A stretch of 64,000 bases of DNA from DATLED01 sp035525495 (GTDB lineage Bacteria > Actinomycetota > Acidimicrobiia > Acidimicrobiales > CADCTF01), in NCBI GenBank assembly GCA_035525495.1, contig DATLED010000062.1:7496-71495 (forward strand), in the 5' to 3' direction. The first letter of the stretch is position 1. The number at the start of each line of letters is the position of its first letter. This document shows, in pieces, positions 43,740 through 53,045 of this stretch. Position numbers and translations under genes: made by a program. The notes under the pieces were generated by a model. It was not told the origin of the DNA, ran no database searches, and saw only the letters and a list, made by a program, of their open reading frames with translations.

Positions 43740-45251
43740 ATGGCCAGGCAACCAACGACTCCGTGGCCGACCACACCGGGATCGGTCTTCTTCGGCGACG
43801 CAGCGAGCGGCGCCCTGCTGTCTCGCGCCACCAAGGATGGCCGCATCCGCCGCCTGGCGCGGGGTCTTTACTCGGCCGACCTCCGGGCGGATCCCGCCGA
43901 GCTGATCGCCCGAAACCGCTGGAAGATCGTCGCCCACCTCGTGCCCGACGCGGTGATCGCCGACCGGTCCGCCGCCGAGGGCGGAATGCCAGCCGCCGGG
44001 GTTCTGACCGTGATCTCCAACGAGCGCAAGGAGGGCATCACCCTGCCCGGCCTGATCGTTGCGCCCCGCCGCGGGCCTGGTCCTCTCCATGACGACGGCA
44101 ACTGGCCCGAAGGCCTCCGCCTGACCTCCGATGCCCGCACGCTCGTTGACAACCTCGCCGTCTCCCGTGGGCGCGCCGGGCGACCCGCGCGCACCCTCTC
44201 CCGGGACGAGCTCGAGGACTGGGTCGTTCGAACGGGGCAACGCCGACCGGGCGACTGGTTCGAGCTCCTGCGCGCCCGTGCTCTTGAGCTGTGCGACGAG
44301 CTCGGTGTCCCGGACCGGCGAGATGCGGTGGCGGACATCATCGGCGCCGTCGCTGGAACCCGAGAGGCGAGAGCAGGGGCCGGACGCCTTCTCGCGGCGC
44401 GCGCCGCGGGGCGCGAGTACGACCCTGACCGAGTGGCGCTTTTCGACGAGCTCGCCAGCTACCTGCGCGCACTCCCGCCCGACGCCGACGTTCCCGTCGA
44501 GCTGCCCGCGCTCGTCGATGAGACGCAGACGTCGCTGCCGTTCTTCGAGGCGTACTTCTCCAACTTCATCGAAGGCACCGAGTTCTCGGTCGAGGAAGCC
44601 GAGGCCATCGTTGAATCAGGAGCGATTCCCGACGAGCGCCCCGAGGACGCACACGACGTCCTCGGCACCTTCGAAGCGGTGCACGACGCGCATCTACGAG
44701 CGGCGACACCAGCCACCGTCGACGAGCTGCTCGAGCTACTCGAACGTCGCCACCGACTCGTCATGGGCGGCCGCCCCGAGAAGCGCCCGGGCCAGTTCAA
44801 GGAGCGGCCGAACCAAGCAGGGTCGTACATCTTCGTGGCGCCGGGACTCGTCGAGGGAACGCTCATCGAGGGCTTCCATCGCCTCGCCGACCTGCAACCG
44901 GGCTTCGCACGCGCGATCTTCGAGCTGTTCCTCATTTCCGAGGTCCACCCGTACGACGACGGCAACGGCCGCGTGGCGCGCGCGGCCATGTGCGCAGAGC
45001 TCACCGCAGCCGGCCAGGCGCGACTGGTGATCCCGATCGTGTTCCGCAACGAGTACCTGACCGCCCTCCGGAACCTGTCTCGCGAGGGCCGGTGCGACCT
45101 GTACGTCCGGACCCTCGCCCACGCCTGGCGATGGACTGCCGCAATGCCCTGGCAGGACAGGGCTGCCGTCGACGGCTACCTCGTAGCAACCAACGCCCTC
45201 GTCGACTCCACTGATGCGGAGCGCACCGGCCTCCGCCTGGAGCTCCCATGA
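43740..45251 (+). CDS. AbiEi-like winged helix fused to a Fic domain
   Basis: In this 503-residue protein, the N-terminal ~180 residues resemble the winged-helix and C-terminal fold of AbiEi-type antitoxins ('LLSRATKDGRIRRLARGLYSADL', 'DAVIADRSAA', 'LTSDARTLVDN'). The C-terminal half is Fic, with 'HPYDDGNGRVAR' (~403-414) matching HPFx(D/E)GNGRxxR. An (S/T)xxxE(G/N) inhibitory motif is present as SNFIEG (~274-279), N-terminal to the active site, so AMP-transfer would be autoinhibited (class II type). Fic adds AMP or another nucleotide to target proteins. No ribosome site is seen before ATG. It is followed by a possible 43-aa frame (overlapping ATGA) and the type III system. Confidence 0.78.
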   Translation: MARQPTTPWPTTPGSVFFGDAASGALLSRATKDGRIRRLARGLYSADLRADPAELIARNRWKIVAHLVPDAVIADRSAAEGGMPAAGVLTVISNERKEGITLPGLIVAPRRGPGPLHDDGNWPEGLRLTSDARTLVDNLAVSRGRAGRPARTLSRDELEDWVVRTGQRRPGDWFELLRARALELCDELGVPDRRDAVADIIGAVAGTREARAGAGRLLAARAAGREYDPDRVALFDELASYLRALPPDADVPVELPALVDETQTSLPFFEAYFSNFIEGTEFSVEEAEAIVESGAIPDERPEDAHDVLGTFEAVHDAHLRAATPATVDELLELLERRHRLVMGGRPEKRPGQFKERPNQAGSYIFVAPGLVEGTLIEGFHRLADLQPGFARAIFELFLISEVHPYDDGNGRVARAAMCAELTAAGQARLVIPIVFRNEYLTALRNLSREGRCDLYVRTLAHAWRWTAAMPWQDRAAVDGYLVATNALVDSTDAERTGLRLELP

Positions 45252-45379
45252 GCCAGGGAACGGCCCGACCGACGGTCCTGCTCTACGTCGTCGCGCCCAA
45301 CGCCGTCGCTGACGTGCGAGCCTGGTGGGCGGATCAACGGCGGCCGCACGGGAGTCGAGTACCGGGACGACATGGCTAG
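45248..45379 (+). CDS. Possible 43-aa coupled reading frame
   Basis: ATG overlaps the Fic stop (ATGA) and the frame ends seven bases inside mod. The peptide begins 'MSQGTARPTVLLYVVAP' and has a short strand then an Arg/Trp-rich end (RAWWADQRRPHGSRV). It may be a coupling peptide that carries ribosomes from the Fic gene to mod, a remnant of a longer gene, or chance. Evidence is limited to the overlaps. Confidence 0.3.
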   Translation: MSQGTARPTVLLYVVAPNAVADVRAWWADQRRPHGSRVPGRHG

Positions 45380-47573
45380 CGAACTCGACGTCCTGCTCGA
45401 CAAGGTCGAGGACCCAGCCCTGAGGGCCGACCTCAAGCGCCAGGTCGAAATCCTGCGCGCAAGACGGCGGTTCGGCCTCGTCTTCGAGGAGCACCTGCCC
45501 GAGCGCATCCAGCTTCCGGAGCACGCCATCCGACGGGGTACGCGCGTCGTCCGTCGAGATCACGACGACGACGAGCCGCGCGAGGTTCTCAAGGTCGCCA
45601 AGAAGAAGGCCACCGTGCGCGATGCGGGCGGTGACATCGAGACGCTCGCCGTAGACGACCTCGTCGTCGTTGCCGACTTCGGTGAACCGATCTATCCCGG
45701 CTTGCGACGGCTGGGCTCACTCGAGGCGGGCGGCGACAAGCCGGCCCATGTCGTCATCAAGGGCGAGAACCACCACGTCCTCGAAGCACTCCAGTTCACG
45801 CACGCTGGGAAGGTCGACTGCATCTACATCGACCCGCCGTACAACACCGGCGCGCGGGACTGGAAGTACGGCAACGACTACGTAGACAAGGACGACGCAT
45901 ACCGGCACTCCAAGTGGCTCGCCTTCATGGAGCGCCGACTCCGCCTCGCCAAGCAACTACTCAACCCCGACGACTCCGTCCTCATCGTGACGATCGACGA
46001 GAAGGAGTACCTGCGACTGGGGCTCCTGTTGGAGCAGGTCTTCCGTGGCGCGTACATCGAGATGGTCACAACGATCATCAGTGCGAAGGGTGCATATAGG
46101 CGGGGGCACTTCTCGCGAGTCGAAGAGCACATCTTCTTCGTCAGCCTCGGCTCGGCAACGGTCCAACCATGGATCAGCAACATGCTTCCTGCGTACGAGC
46201 AAACTGACGAGGCTCCGATCGAAGACGAAGCCGACCACGATGGCGACGCCGGAAGAAGCAACAATGTGCAGGCAAGGCAAGATGCCGCTGACGAGGCGGC
46301 GCAGACCCCGATCGAGTGGCTCGGTCTCCGACGGCGAGAGCCTTCGAGTGTCCGCGGGGCGCGCCCGAACCAGTTCTACGCGATCTTCGTCAACGAGGGT
46401 GACGGCTCGCTCCACTCGGTCGGAGAAGCGATCGCCGACGACGTCGATCGGCATTCCGTCGAGGTGCCGGCAGGCACCGTCGCGCTCTGGCCCCTGAAGC
46501 CCGATGGCACCGAAATGCTCTGGGGGCTGACGCCGGACGTATTGCGACGCAATTGGGCAGCCGGCTGGGCGCGAGTCAACAACTGGAGCACGTCCAAGCA
46601 GAAGGGCACCGTCCAGTACTTGCCGAGCGGGACGATCGACCGGATCAGGTCGGGCGAGATAACAGTCACGGACCGAGCAGGGGACGGTTCGGTGATTGGC
46701 TACATGACGCCGAGTGTCGCCCAGGGCGTTACGCCGAAGCGGGTGTGGCACTTGCCGTCCCACAATGCTGAGACTGGCGGTACCAGCATCGTCTCGGCCC
46801 TTGTACCGGGGCGACGATTTCCGTATCCGAAGTCGCTGTACGCCGTTGAGGACACGCTTCGATTCGTGCTGCGGGACAAACCCGACGCGGTGGTCGTCGA
46901 CTACTTCGGTGGCTCAGGAACCACCGCCCACGCGGTCGCGCGCCTCAACCGCCAGGACGGTGGCCGACGACAGAGCATCCTTGTCACGAACAACGAAGTT
47001 TCAGAGGCCGAGGCGAAGGCTCTCACTACCAGCGGGGCGCGTCGCGGCGACTCAGAGTGGGAAGCCCTGGGCATTTTCGAGCACGTCACGCGGCCGCGAA
47101 TTACGGCGGCAATCACGGGTGTGACCCCCGACGGCGAGGCGGTGAAGGGCGACTATCGCTTCGTCGATGAGTTCCCGATGTCCGAAGGTCTTGACGAGAA
47201 CGTGGAGTTCCTCGAACTCACGTATCTCGATCCCGAGGACGTCGAGATCTCGGCGGCGTTCGAAGGTGTCGCACCCATGCTGTGGCTGCGCGCTGGTGGC
47301 CGCGGCGAGATGATCGAACACGACGCGCCCTACTACGCAGTCATGGACGCCTACGGCGTTCTCTTCAACCCTGATCGGTGGCGCAAGTTCGTGTCGGACC
47401 TGCACGACGACGTCAAGACGGTGTTCATCGTGACCGACTCGCCGTCCATCTTCGCAGCGGTCGCTGCGGAGCTTCCGGCGGGCGTCGAGGCGGTGCGGCT
47501 GTACGAGAACTACCTCTCGACGTTCACACTGAACACGCGGCGGACGATGCCGGCCGAGGTCGATGCCCAGTGA
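45372..47573 (+). CDS. mod: Type III restriction-modification methyltransferase (Mod)
   Basis: The 733-residue protein is a beta-class N6-adenine methyltransferase: catalytic DPPYNTG (154-160) precedes the SAM motif (DYFGGSGTT, ~510-518), with a long target-recognition region between. 'RRLRLAKQLLNPDDSVLIVTIDE' is typical of Mod. It recognises the asymmetric site for both methylation and cleavage. The N-terminus has an extra helical ~110 residues. The stop overlaps res (GTGA), as expected for a Mod-Res pair. Confidence 0.93.
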   Translation: MASELDVLLDKVEDPALRADLKRQVEILRARRRFGLVFEEHLPERIQLPEHAIRRGTRVVRRDHDDDEPREVLKVAKKKATVRDAGGDIETLAVDDLVVVADFGEPIYPGLRRLGSLEAGGDKPAHVVIKGENHHVLEALQFTHAGKVDCIYIDPPYNTGARDWKYGNDYVDKDDAYRHSKWLAFMERRLRLAKQLLNPDDSVLIVTIDEKEYLRLGLLLEQVFRGAYIEMVTTIISAKGAYRRGHFSRVEEHIFFVSLGSATVQPWISNMLPAYEQTDEAPIEDEADHDGDAGRSNNVQARQDAADEAAQTPIEWLGLRRREPSSVRGARPNQFYAIFVNEGDGSLHSVGEAIADDVDRHSVEVPAGTVALWPLKPDGTEMLWGLTPDVLRRNWAAGWARVNNWSTSKQKGTVQYLPSGTIDRIRSGEITVTDRAGDGSVIGYMTPSVAQGVTPKRVWHLPSHNAETGGTSIVSALVPGRRFPYPKSLYAVEDTLRFVLRDKPDAVVVDYFGGSGTTAHAVARLNRQDGGRRQSILVTNNEVSEAEAKALTTSGARRGDSEWEALGIFEHVTRPRITAAITGVTPDGEAVKGDYRFVDEFPMSEGLDENVEFLELTYLDPEDVEISAAFEGVAPMLWLRAGGRGEMIEHDAPYYAVMDAYGVLFNPDRWRKFVSDLHDDVKTVFIVTDSPSIFAAVAAELPAGVEAVRLYENYLSTFTLNTRRTMPAEVDAQ

Positions 47574-50083
47574 GGTACGACCTCTTCGACTACCAGCGCG
47601 AGGCAGCCGTTCTGACCCTAAAGAGGCTGGACGCGGCGCGCTATCTGTGGGCGCACCAGGAGACCCGGTCGTCCTTTGCCCTGTCCGCGGTGACTGGCTC
47701 CGGCAAGACGGTCATCGCTGCAGCTGTCATCGAGGCGATGGTCAACGGCTCGGCCGATCTCGGCGTGGACGCGGACCCGCGTGCATCGTTCCTGTGGGTC
47801 ACCGACGATCCCGCGCTCAACCGGCAGACGCGCAAGCGCATGATCGAAGCATCGGACCTCTTGCACCCGAACCAGCTCATAGTCGTCGACAACGACTTTC
47901 TCGAGCGGGACCTGCGCGCCGGACGCGTCTACTTCCTCAACGTCCAGAAGCTGTCGAAGAAAAGCGGGCTCGCTCAGGGCGGCAACAACCTCCGCGAGAT
48001 CTCGATGTGGGAGGTGATCGCCAACACCGTCAACGGCGGCGACGTCGACCTGTACCTCGTGCTCGACGAAGCCCACAAGGGCATGAAGCTCGAACGGGAC
48101 CGCTCGACGATCGTCCAGCGGATCATCAACGGTCATCCAGACAGCAACCCGCCCGTACCGGTGGTGTGGGGCATCTCGGCGACGATCGACCGCTTCAACA
48201 CGACAATGAAGGGCATCAGCGACCGCAACGTGCTCCCCGCCGTCGCGGTTGATCTCGCCAAGGTCCGCGCCTCGGGTCTCGTGAAGGACCAGATCCTTCT
48301 CGACGAGCCGGCCGAGTCTGGGACGTTCGGCTCGACCCTGCTGCGAGAGGCGATCGAGAGCGTTCTCGATTACGAGTCGCGATGGGCCGAGTACGCAGAC
48401 GCCGAGCACGAGCCGGCGGTGATGCCGATCCTCGTGATCCAGGTGCCGGACAAGTCCTCGGAGGCGAAGCTCGCCGAGCTCGTTGGAGTGCTCGACTCGC
48501 AGTGGCCGGGCCTCAGCCCGGACGCGGTGGTGAACGTGTTCGGCGAGCACAAGGACCTCGACGTCGGTGACCGTCGGGTTCGCTGGGTGAACCCGGAGTC
48601 CATTCAGGACGAGCCCGAGATCCGCGTGGTCCTAGCCAAGGAAGCCATCTCGACTGGTTGGGACTGCCCTCGCGCCGAGGTGCTCTACAGCGAGCGGCCT
48701 GCGACCGACTCGACGCATATCGCACAGGTCATCGGCCGCATGGTGCGCCAGCCGCTCGCCCGGCGCGTCCCGACCGACGACGTCCTCAACTCCGTGGCCT
48801 GTTACCTCCCGCTCTTCAACCGGAAGTCACTGGCGAAGATCAAGGACGAGCTCGAACGGCCCGGCGAGGGCGTGCCGCCGGAAGTCGTCGTTCGCAGCCG
48901 GCTGTTCCAGCGCAACGACAGGCTCGCGGCGGCGGTGTTCGAGCTGGTCGAGTCGCTGCCGAGCGTCCCGACCCCGGACCCGCTCGCCAGTCCGCTGCGT
49001 CGGTCGAAGATGCTCGCCAAGTTGCTCACCGACGACGAGGTTCCCGGTGGCGCGCTCATGGTCGAAGCCGGCGCTCGGCTCACGAAGCTGCTCAACAACA
49101 AGCTCGACGGTCTCGCCGCGCAGTATGCAGAGCAGGTCACCGAGAACGTCACGAACATCGAGTCGGCCGAGATCAGCCGCACGACCCTGACCCACACCGG
49201 TCAGGAGATCGGTGTGACGATCCGCTCTATCGCGACGCACGCTCAGGACCTCGACCGGGACACTCGGCGCATCATCCGCTCCGTTCGGGAGGGAGTCGGC
49301 ACGGACTACCTCGCCTACCGTCGGCGCAAGGACGCCGAGGCCGACCCGCGTGACGTTCGCGTCGAGGTGGCGGCCCTGCTCATGATCAAGGACGTCCTCG
49401 CCGAGCTCGATGTCGCTGCGGCGACGTGGGTGCAGGACCAGCTGACCAAGTTCGCCGTTGACATCAAGAACACCACTGGCGCTGCGCGGGATGCGTACAT
49501 GAAGGTGCAGGAACAGACCTCACGGCTCGAACGCGTCGGCATCGAGCTGCCCGCGAACGAGGTGGCACCGGCCGAGGACACGGATGGCAACCCGTACCCA
49601 GCATTCGAGCGCCACCTCTACGCCGATCCCGACGGCAAGTTCCCAGCCAACCTCAACGATTGGGAGTCGACGGTCGTCGGTACGGAGCTCGCGCGGAAGT
49701 CCACCGTCGCCTGGTACCGCAACCCGTCTCGCGCGGCCCGCTCCGCGCTACGCGTGGCCTACCAAGACGAGGCAGGGACGTGGAAGTCGCTGCAGGTCGA
49801 CTTCCTCGTCATCTCCAAGAAGGACGATGGCACGCTCGCTGCGTCCATCGTCGACCCGCACGGGGACCACCTGGCCGACGCCAAGTTCAAGCTTCGTGCG
49901 CTCGCCGACTACGCGGAGAAGTACGCGAGCGAGTTCCTCCGGATCGAGTCGGTGGCCAAGGCCGGCGACACGCTCCGCGCCCTCGACCTACAGGACAACA
50001 AGGTTCGTCAGGCCGTCCGTGCATTCGAAGGCGGCAAGGTCACGGCGCTGTACGAGTCCGATGCCGCGCGCGACTACCTCTGA
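47570..50083 (+). CDS. res: Type III restriction enzyme Res subunit
   Basis: The 837-residue protein starts 'VRYDLFDYQREAAVLTL' (Q-motif-like) with superfamily 2 motifs: Walker A AVTGSGKT (~40-47), DEAH box 'LVLDEAHKG' (~163), 'WGISATIDRF' (motif III) and 'SERPATDSTHIAQVIGRMVR' (motif VI). Near the C-terminus 'VDFLVISKKDDG' then 'SIVDPHGDHLADAK' is the likely endonuclease region, but a standard ExK is not obvious there. It translocates on DNA and cuts with Mod when sites are unmethylated. GTG 47570 overlaps the mod stop. Confidence 0.9.
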   Translation: MRYDLFDYQREAAVLTLKRLDAARYLWAHQETRSSFALSAVTGSGKTVIAAAVIEAMVNGSADLGVDADPRASFLWVTDDPALNRQTRKRMIEASDLLHPNQLIVVDNDFLERDLRAGRVYFLNVQKLSKKSGLAQGGNNLREISMWEVIANTVNGGDVDLYLVLDEAHKGMKLERDRSTIVQRIINGHPDSNPPVPVVWGISATIDRFNTTMKGISDRNVLPAVAVDLAKVRASGLVKDQILLDEPAESGTFGSTLLREAIESVLDYESRWAEYADAEHEPAVMPILVIQVPDKSSEAKLAELVGVLDSQWPGLSPDAVVNVFGEHKDLDVGDRRVRWVNPESIQDEPEIRVVLAKEAISTGWDCPRAEVLYSERPATDSTHIAQVIGRMVRQPLARRVPTDDVLNSVACYLPLFNRKSLAKIKDELERPGEGVPPEVVVRSRLFQRNDRLAAAVFELVESLPSVPTPDPLASPLRRSKMLAKLLTDDEVPGGALMVEAGARLTKLLNNKLDGLAAQYAEQVTENVTNIESAEISRTTLTHTGQEIGVTIRSIATHAQDLDRDTRRIIRSVREGVGTDYLAYRRRKDAEADPRDVRVEVAALLMIKDVLAELDVAAATWVQDQLTKFAVDIKNTTGAARDAYMKVQEQTSRLERVGIELPANEVAPAEDTDGNPYPAFERHLYADPDGKFPANLNDWESTVVGTELARKSTVAWYRNPSRAARSALRVAYQDEAGTWKSLQVDFLVISKKDDGTLAASIVDPHGDHLADAKFKLRALADYAEKYASEFLRIESVAKAGDTLRALDLQDNKVRQAVRAFEGGKVTALYESDAARDYL

Positions 50084-50085
50084 CC

Positions 50086-50433
50086 GTGGTGCTGCCTGAT
50101 CTCGATGTCGCTCGTGCTCGCAAGTACGTCGACGAGCGGAACGCGGAAATGCCGTTCGATGCTCGTGACCAGGTTCGGTATGAACTCGATGTCACTCCGT
50201 CGTCGCTGACGATCGTCGAGTGCCGCCCGCCCTGGCGGGAGGACTACGGGCCGGAGTGGACCCGACTGGCCGTTGCGCGACTCCGGTACGTCAAGGCCCG
50301 CCGCGAGTGGAGCCTCTACTGGCGCGACCGCCACGAGAAGTTCCACCTCCACGACCAAGTCCCGCCGACGCCGACGATCCAGACGTTGCTCGACGAAATA
50401 TCGGCCGACCCGATCAGCATCTTCTGGGGCTGA
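50086..50433 (+). CDS. DUF3024 domain protein
   Basis: The 115-residue protein matches the DUF3024 pattern: 'RARKYVDERN', 'DQVRYELDVTPSSLTIVECRPPW', 'GPEWTRLAVARLRYVKARREWSLYWRDRHEKFHLHD' in sections, and the end 'TLLDEISADPISIFWG'. DUF3024 proteins are common small actinobacterial proteins of unknown function, some near restriction or defence genes. It starts three bases after res (GTG 50086), so it is probably part of that operon. Confidence 0.85.
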   Translation: MVLPDLDVARARKYVDERNAEMPFDARDQVRYELDVTPSSLTIVECRPPWREDYGPEWTRLAVARLRYVKARREWSLYWRDRHEKFHLHDQVPPTPTIQTLLDEISADPISIFWG

Positions 50434-50503
50434 CGACGGCCAGTCCGCCAGTCGTCGAGCCAAGTGCGTCGACCAGGCCGGCGCCGACTGCTACGACGGG
50501 GTC

Positions 50504-51316
50504 GTGTCCGACAACCCGTTGACCCCCGAGGGTCGAGCGCTCTACCGCGGCATGTTGCTGGACGACGACCTCATGTCACTGCGGGAACAGTTCGCCCGAG
50601 TCACGGCTGAGCAGCTGGGCAACATCGCCTCGTGGCTCGGATTCGACTCGCTTCTGGGTGCAGGTGACATCGACACGTCGACGCCGAGCGACGAGGCGAC
50701 CGCTCCCGAACGGTACGCGGCCTTTCGAGGTGTGTCGTCGGTCGTCGAGATGGCATCCGAGTTGGCAACGGGGTGCGTGTCGATGCTCGACAGCGGCCAT
50801 CGCTACGCAGCGGCCGCGCTCATCCGCCAGCTCATCGAGTGCGAGTACCTGCTGCACGCCTTCGTCGAAGACCTCAGCCGCGCCGCATCGTGGTACCGCG
50901 CGTCGCCATCCGAGATTCGGAGTGCCTTCATGCCGAAGACCATGCGTCCCCTTGGCGGGTTCTCCGACCGCGAATATTGGACGCACTGCGACCAGGGCGG
51001 GCACCCGTCGCCGCAGGGCCGGGTCCTCCTGCGGTTCGGCGGTCATGGTCATGGCGACCCTGCGGACGAAGGGTTCATGGCCGCTTCGATGTGGGGTGAC
51101 CTTGCACAGCATCTCGGTCGGGTCTGGTGGGCGGCTCATGATCTCCTCTCCACGCACCACGCGCGGTTCGTCGACGTGCGTGCCTCGCAGATCGCCGTCG
51201 TCGATGCCATAGGCGCGCGCTGGAGGGACGCGGACCCGCTGTCGCGGCCGGTCGACTTCTCTCTGGTGAACCAGCTCGCGAGCGGTGGTCTCGACTCCGA
51301 GGACGGAGCCTCGTAA
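50504..51316 (+). CDS. Hypothetical mostly helical protein, 270 aa
   Basis: GTG 50504 gives 'VSDNPLTPEGRALYRGMLLDDDL'. The centre has 'MLDSGHRYAAAALIRQLIECEYLLHAF', which resembles the helices of DUF5677/HEPN-like proteins, and 'HGHGDPADEGF' is His/Gly-rich. No membrane segment or nuclease motif can be confirmed. It is the last gene before the right end of element 1. A HEPN-type relation would fit a defence context, but this is a weak resemblance. Confidence 0.55.
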   Translation: MSDNPLTPEGRALYRGMLLDDDLMSLREQFARVTAEQLGNIASWLGFDSLLGAGDIDTSTPSDEATAPERYAAFRGVSSVVEMASELATGCVSMLDSGHRYAAAALIRQLIECEYLLHAFVEDLSRAASWYRASPSEIRSAFMPKTMRPLGGFSDREYWTHCDQGGHPSPQGRVLLRFGGHGHGDPADEGFMAASMWGDLAQHLGRVWWAAHDLLSTHHARFVDVRASQIAVVDAIGARWRDADPLSRPVDFSLVNQLASGGLDSEDGAS

Positions 51317-51413
51317 GCGTCGAGCGTGCTCTCGCGGTCCAGACTTGGGGCTGGTCCAGGTCACCTGAAGCTGACCAGTTTCCTGAACACCGAAGGTCAA
51401 CGGCCGCCCAGGC

Positions 51414-51434
51414 TTCTAATGGATCTTCTAATGG
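51414..51434. repeat. Integrase arm-type repeats, right end of element 1
   Basis: TTCTAATGG occurs at 51414 and 51426, 12 bases apart, 118 bases before attachment core 2. It is the same sequence and orientation as the repeats at the left end of element 1. The two sets together define the element's ends. Confidence 0.7.
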
Positions 51435-51551
51435 ACAGGCCGGAATCGGCCGTCACGGGCCGGATCGACCGGCACTGACCGACACGCGAAAGCCCAGGTC
51501 AGGAGGACTTTTCGGGAGCGGCTGTCATCGGCCGACATGGCCGTGAGCCGC

Positions 51552-51596
51552 CTCATAACCCGAAGGTCGCAAGTTCAAATCTTGCCCCCGCCACCA
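51552..51596 (+). repeat. Attachment core 2 (junction of elements 1 and 2)
   Basis: This 45-base copy of the tRNA-fMet 3' part starts at CTCATAA and ends in CCACCA. Its T stem is GCAAG/CTTGC, a paired variant of the one in the tRNA. There is no 5' tRNA half, so it is not an expressed tRNA. Confidence 0.9.
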
Positions 51597-51608
51597 TTTG
51601 CCCAGGTC

Positions 51609-51641
51609 AGAGGCCCTTTCCGGAGAACGGAAAGGGCCTCT
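51609..51641 (+). terminator. Hairpin after attachment core 2
   Basis: AGAGGCCCTTTCCG and CGGAAAGGGCCTCT form a 14-bp perfect stem with a five-base loop, then TCTGGTTCT. It is placed 12 bases after CCA, like the tRNA terminator, and closely resembles the hairpin after core 3. Confidence 0.7.
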
Positions 51642-51660
51642 TCTGGTTCTCAGGGCGGCC

Positions 51661-51680
51661 TTGTCAACGGTTTGTCAACC
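51661..51680. repeat. Integrase arm-type repeats, left end of element 2
   Basis: TTGTCAACG (51661) and TTGTCAACC (51672), 11 bases apart, followed by GAGCACCGA. The right end of element 2 has the same pair followed by CAGCACCGA. Confidence 0.7.
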
Positions 51681-51824
51681 GAGCACCGAGCTCGGCCCAG
51701 CATCTACGGGCTCGGGGGCCGATCTTCGGGTTCTCTGCCCGACGCCGATCACTGCTGCCGCCCACGGCGTAAAACATGGGCAGGGCCGACGACGAGCGGG
51801 CGGCTGCGACCGGGTGGAGGAACC

Positions 51825-52916
51825 ATGGCGACGATCGAGTTGACGGGCGACGACGAGACGAAGGTCGAGGAGTTCGCGGGGAACCTGTTCATGGCGTGTC
51901 TGACGACAATGGAGCTCGCCAACATCCAGCTCGGGATCCGCCTCGGCCTGTATGACGCCTTGGCTGGCGCCGGCCCCGTCACTGCAGCGGAGCTCTCCGC
52001 CAAGGCGGGCATCGCGGGACGATACGCGCAGGAGTGGCTCGAGCAGCAGGCCGTCGCGGGCGTGGTCGAGGTCGATGACGTCACCAGGCCGGCCGGCGAG
52101 CGTCGGTTCTCGCTGCCGAACGCCCATGCCCACGTTCTCATCGACGACGACAGTGAGGCGTGCATGAAGCCCTGTGCCGCAGTGGTCCCGTGGCTTGCTC
52201 GGGCGATCGACATCATGGTCGAGGAGTTCCGCGACGGCACCGGCGCGGCCTTCGGCTTGTTCGACCTGCACGACATCCAGGCCGCGTTCACCCGTCCCGT
52301 GTTCGCCAACCACCTCACCCAGAACTGGCTCCCGGCGCTTCCCGATGTCCAAGCGAAGCTGAGCGCAGGCGAGCGCCTGCGCATCGCCGAGCTCGGATGC
52401 GGCGAGGGCCTGGCCGCGATCACCATCGCCCGCGCCTACCCGAACGTCGAGATCGACGGGTTCGACCTCGACGACGCGTCGATCGCCGTCGCCATCGAGT
52501 CTGCGGCTGCCGCCGATGTCGCCGACCGGGCCCACTTCGCAGTGCGCGACGCCGCCGATCCCGCGATCGTGGGCGACTACGACCTCGTGCTCGCCATCGA
52601 GATGCTGCACGACGTACCGGACCCCGTCGGGATCCTCCGCACCATGAAGCGGCTCGCCGGCGACCGCGGCACGGTCCTCGTGGTCGACGAGCGCGCCGAA
52701 GAGGCTTTCAACCTGCCGGCCGGGGAGATGGAACGGTTCTTTTACTCCTTCAGCACGCTGCACTGTCTTGCCGTGAGCATGCAGGACGGCGGCGCCGGCA
52801 CCGGGACCGTGATCCGACCGGACACGGTGCGCCGCTACGCGTCCGAGGCCGGCTTCACCGGTGTCGAGATCCTCGATGTCGATCACCCGCAGTTCCAGCT
52901 GTACCGCATGTCCTGA
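51825..52916 (+). CDS. SAM-dependent methyltransferase with N-terminal winged helix
   Basis: The 363-residue protein has an N-terminal dimerising helix region and winged helix (~20-100, 'LGLYDALAGAGPVTAAELSA') followed by a Rossmann methyltransferase domain with motif I 'AELGCGEGLAAI' (~187-198), 'DGFDLDD' (motif II) and 'DYDLVLAIEMLHDV' (post-motif). This layout matches the Rv2258c-like group, whose substrates are mostly small molecules. GGTGGAGG precedes ATG 51825. It is the first cargo gene of element 2. Confidence 0.85.
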   Translation: MATIELTGDDETKVEEFAGNLFMACLTTMELANIQLGIRLGLYDALAGAGPVTAAELSAKAGIAGRYAQEWLEQQAVAGVVEVDDVTRPAGERRFSLPNAHAHVLIDDDSEACMKPCAAVVPWLARAIDIMVEEFRDGTGAAFGLFDLHDIQAAFTRPVFANHLTQNWLPALPDVQAKLSAGERLRIAELGCGEGLAAITIARAYPNVEIDGFDLDDASIAVAIESAAAADVADRAHFAVRDAADPAIVGDYDLVLAIEMLHDVPDPVGILRTMKRLAGDRGTVLVVDERAEEAFNLPAGEMERFFYSFSTLHCLAVSMQDGGAGTGTVIRPDTVRRYASEAGFTGVEILDVDHPQFQLYRMS

Positions 52917-53045
52917 CGTTCGGGCGGGGGTCAGCGCGCCTGTCGTCACAGCACGGACGGCAGTCCTCTTGCTTCTCAACGAATCGAACGCCAGGGCCTT
53001 GTCGGGCCGGCGTTTCGGGCGTGCCCGGGGTTGATGCCCGGACGT

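Larger units (their letters stand above)
51317..51824. other. Gene-free junction between elements 1 and 2
   Basis: This 508-bp stretch holds the right arm repeats of element 1, attachment core 2, its hairpin and the left arm repeats of element 2, all listed separately. No reading frame looks coding until the methyltransferase start at 51825, which has GGTGGAGG just upstream. Confidence 0.75.

Noticed and set aside
51552..51596. tRNA-like sequence at 51552 (and at 57139) as extra tRNA-Met genes
   Set aside because: Both contain only the anticodon loop, variable region, T arm and acceptor 3' strand. The acceptor 5' strand, D arm and anticodon 5' strand are absent, so they are attachment cores and not functional tRNA genes.
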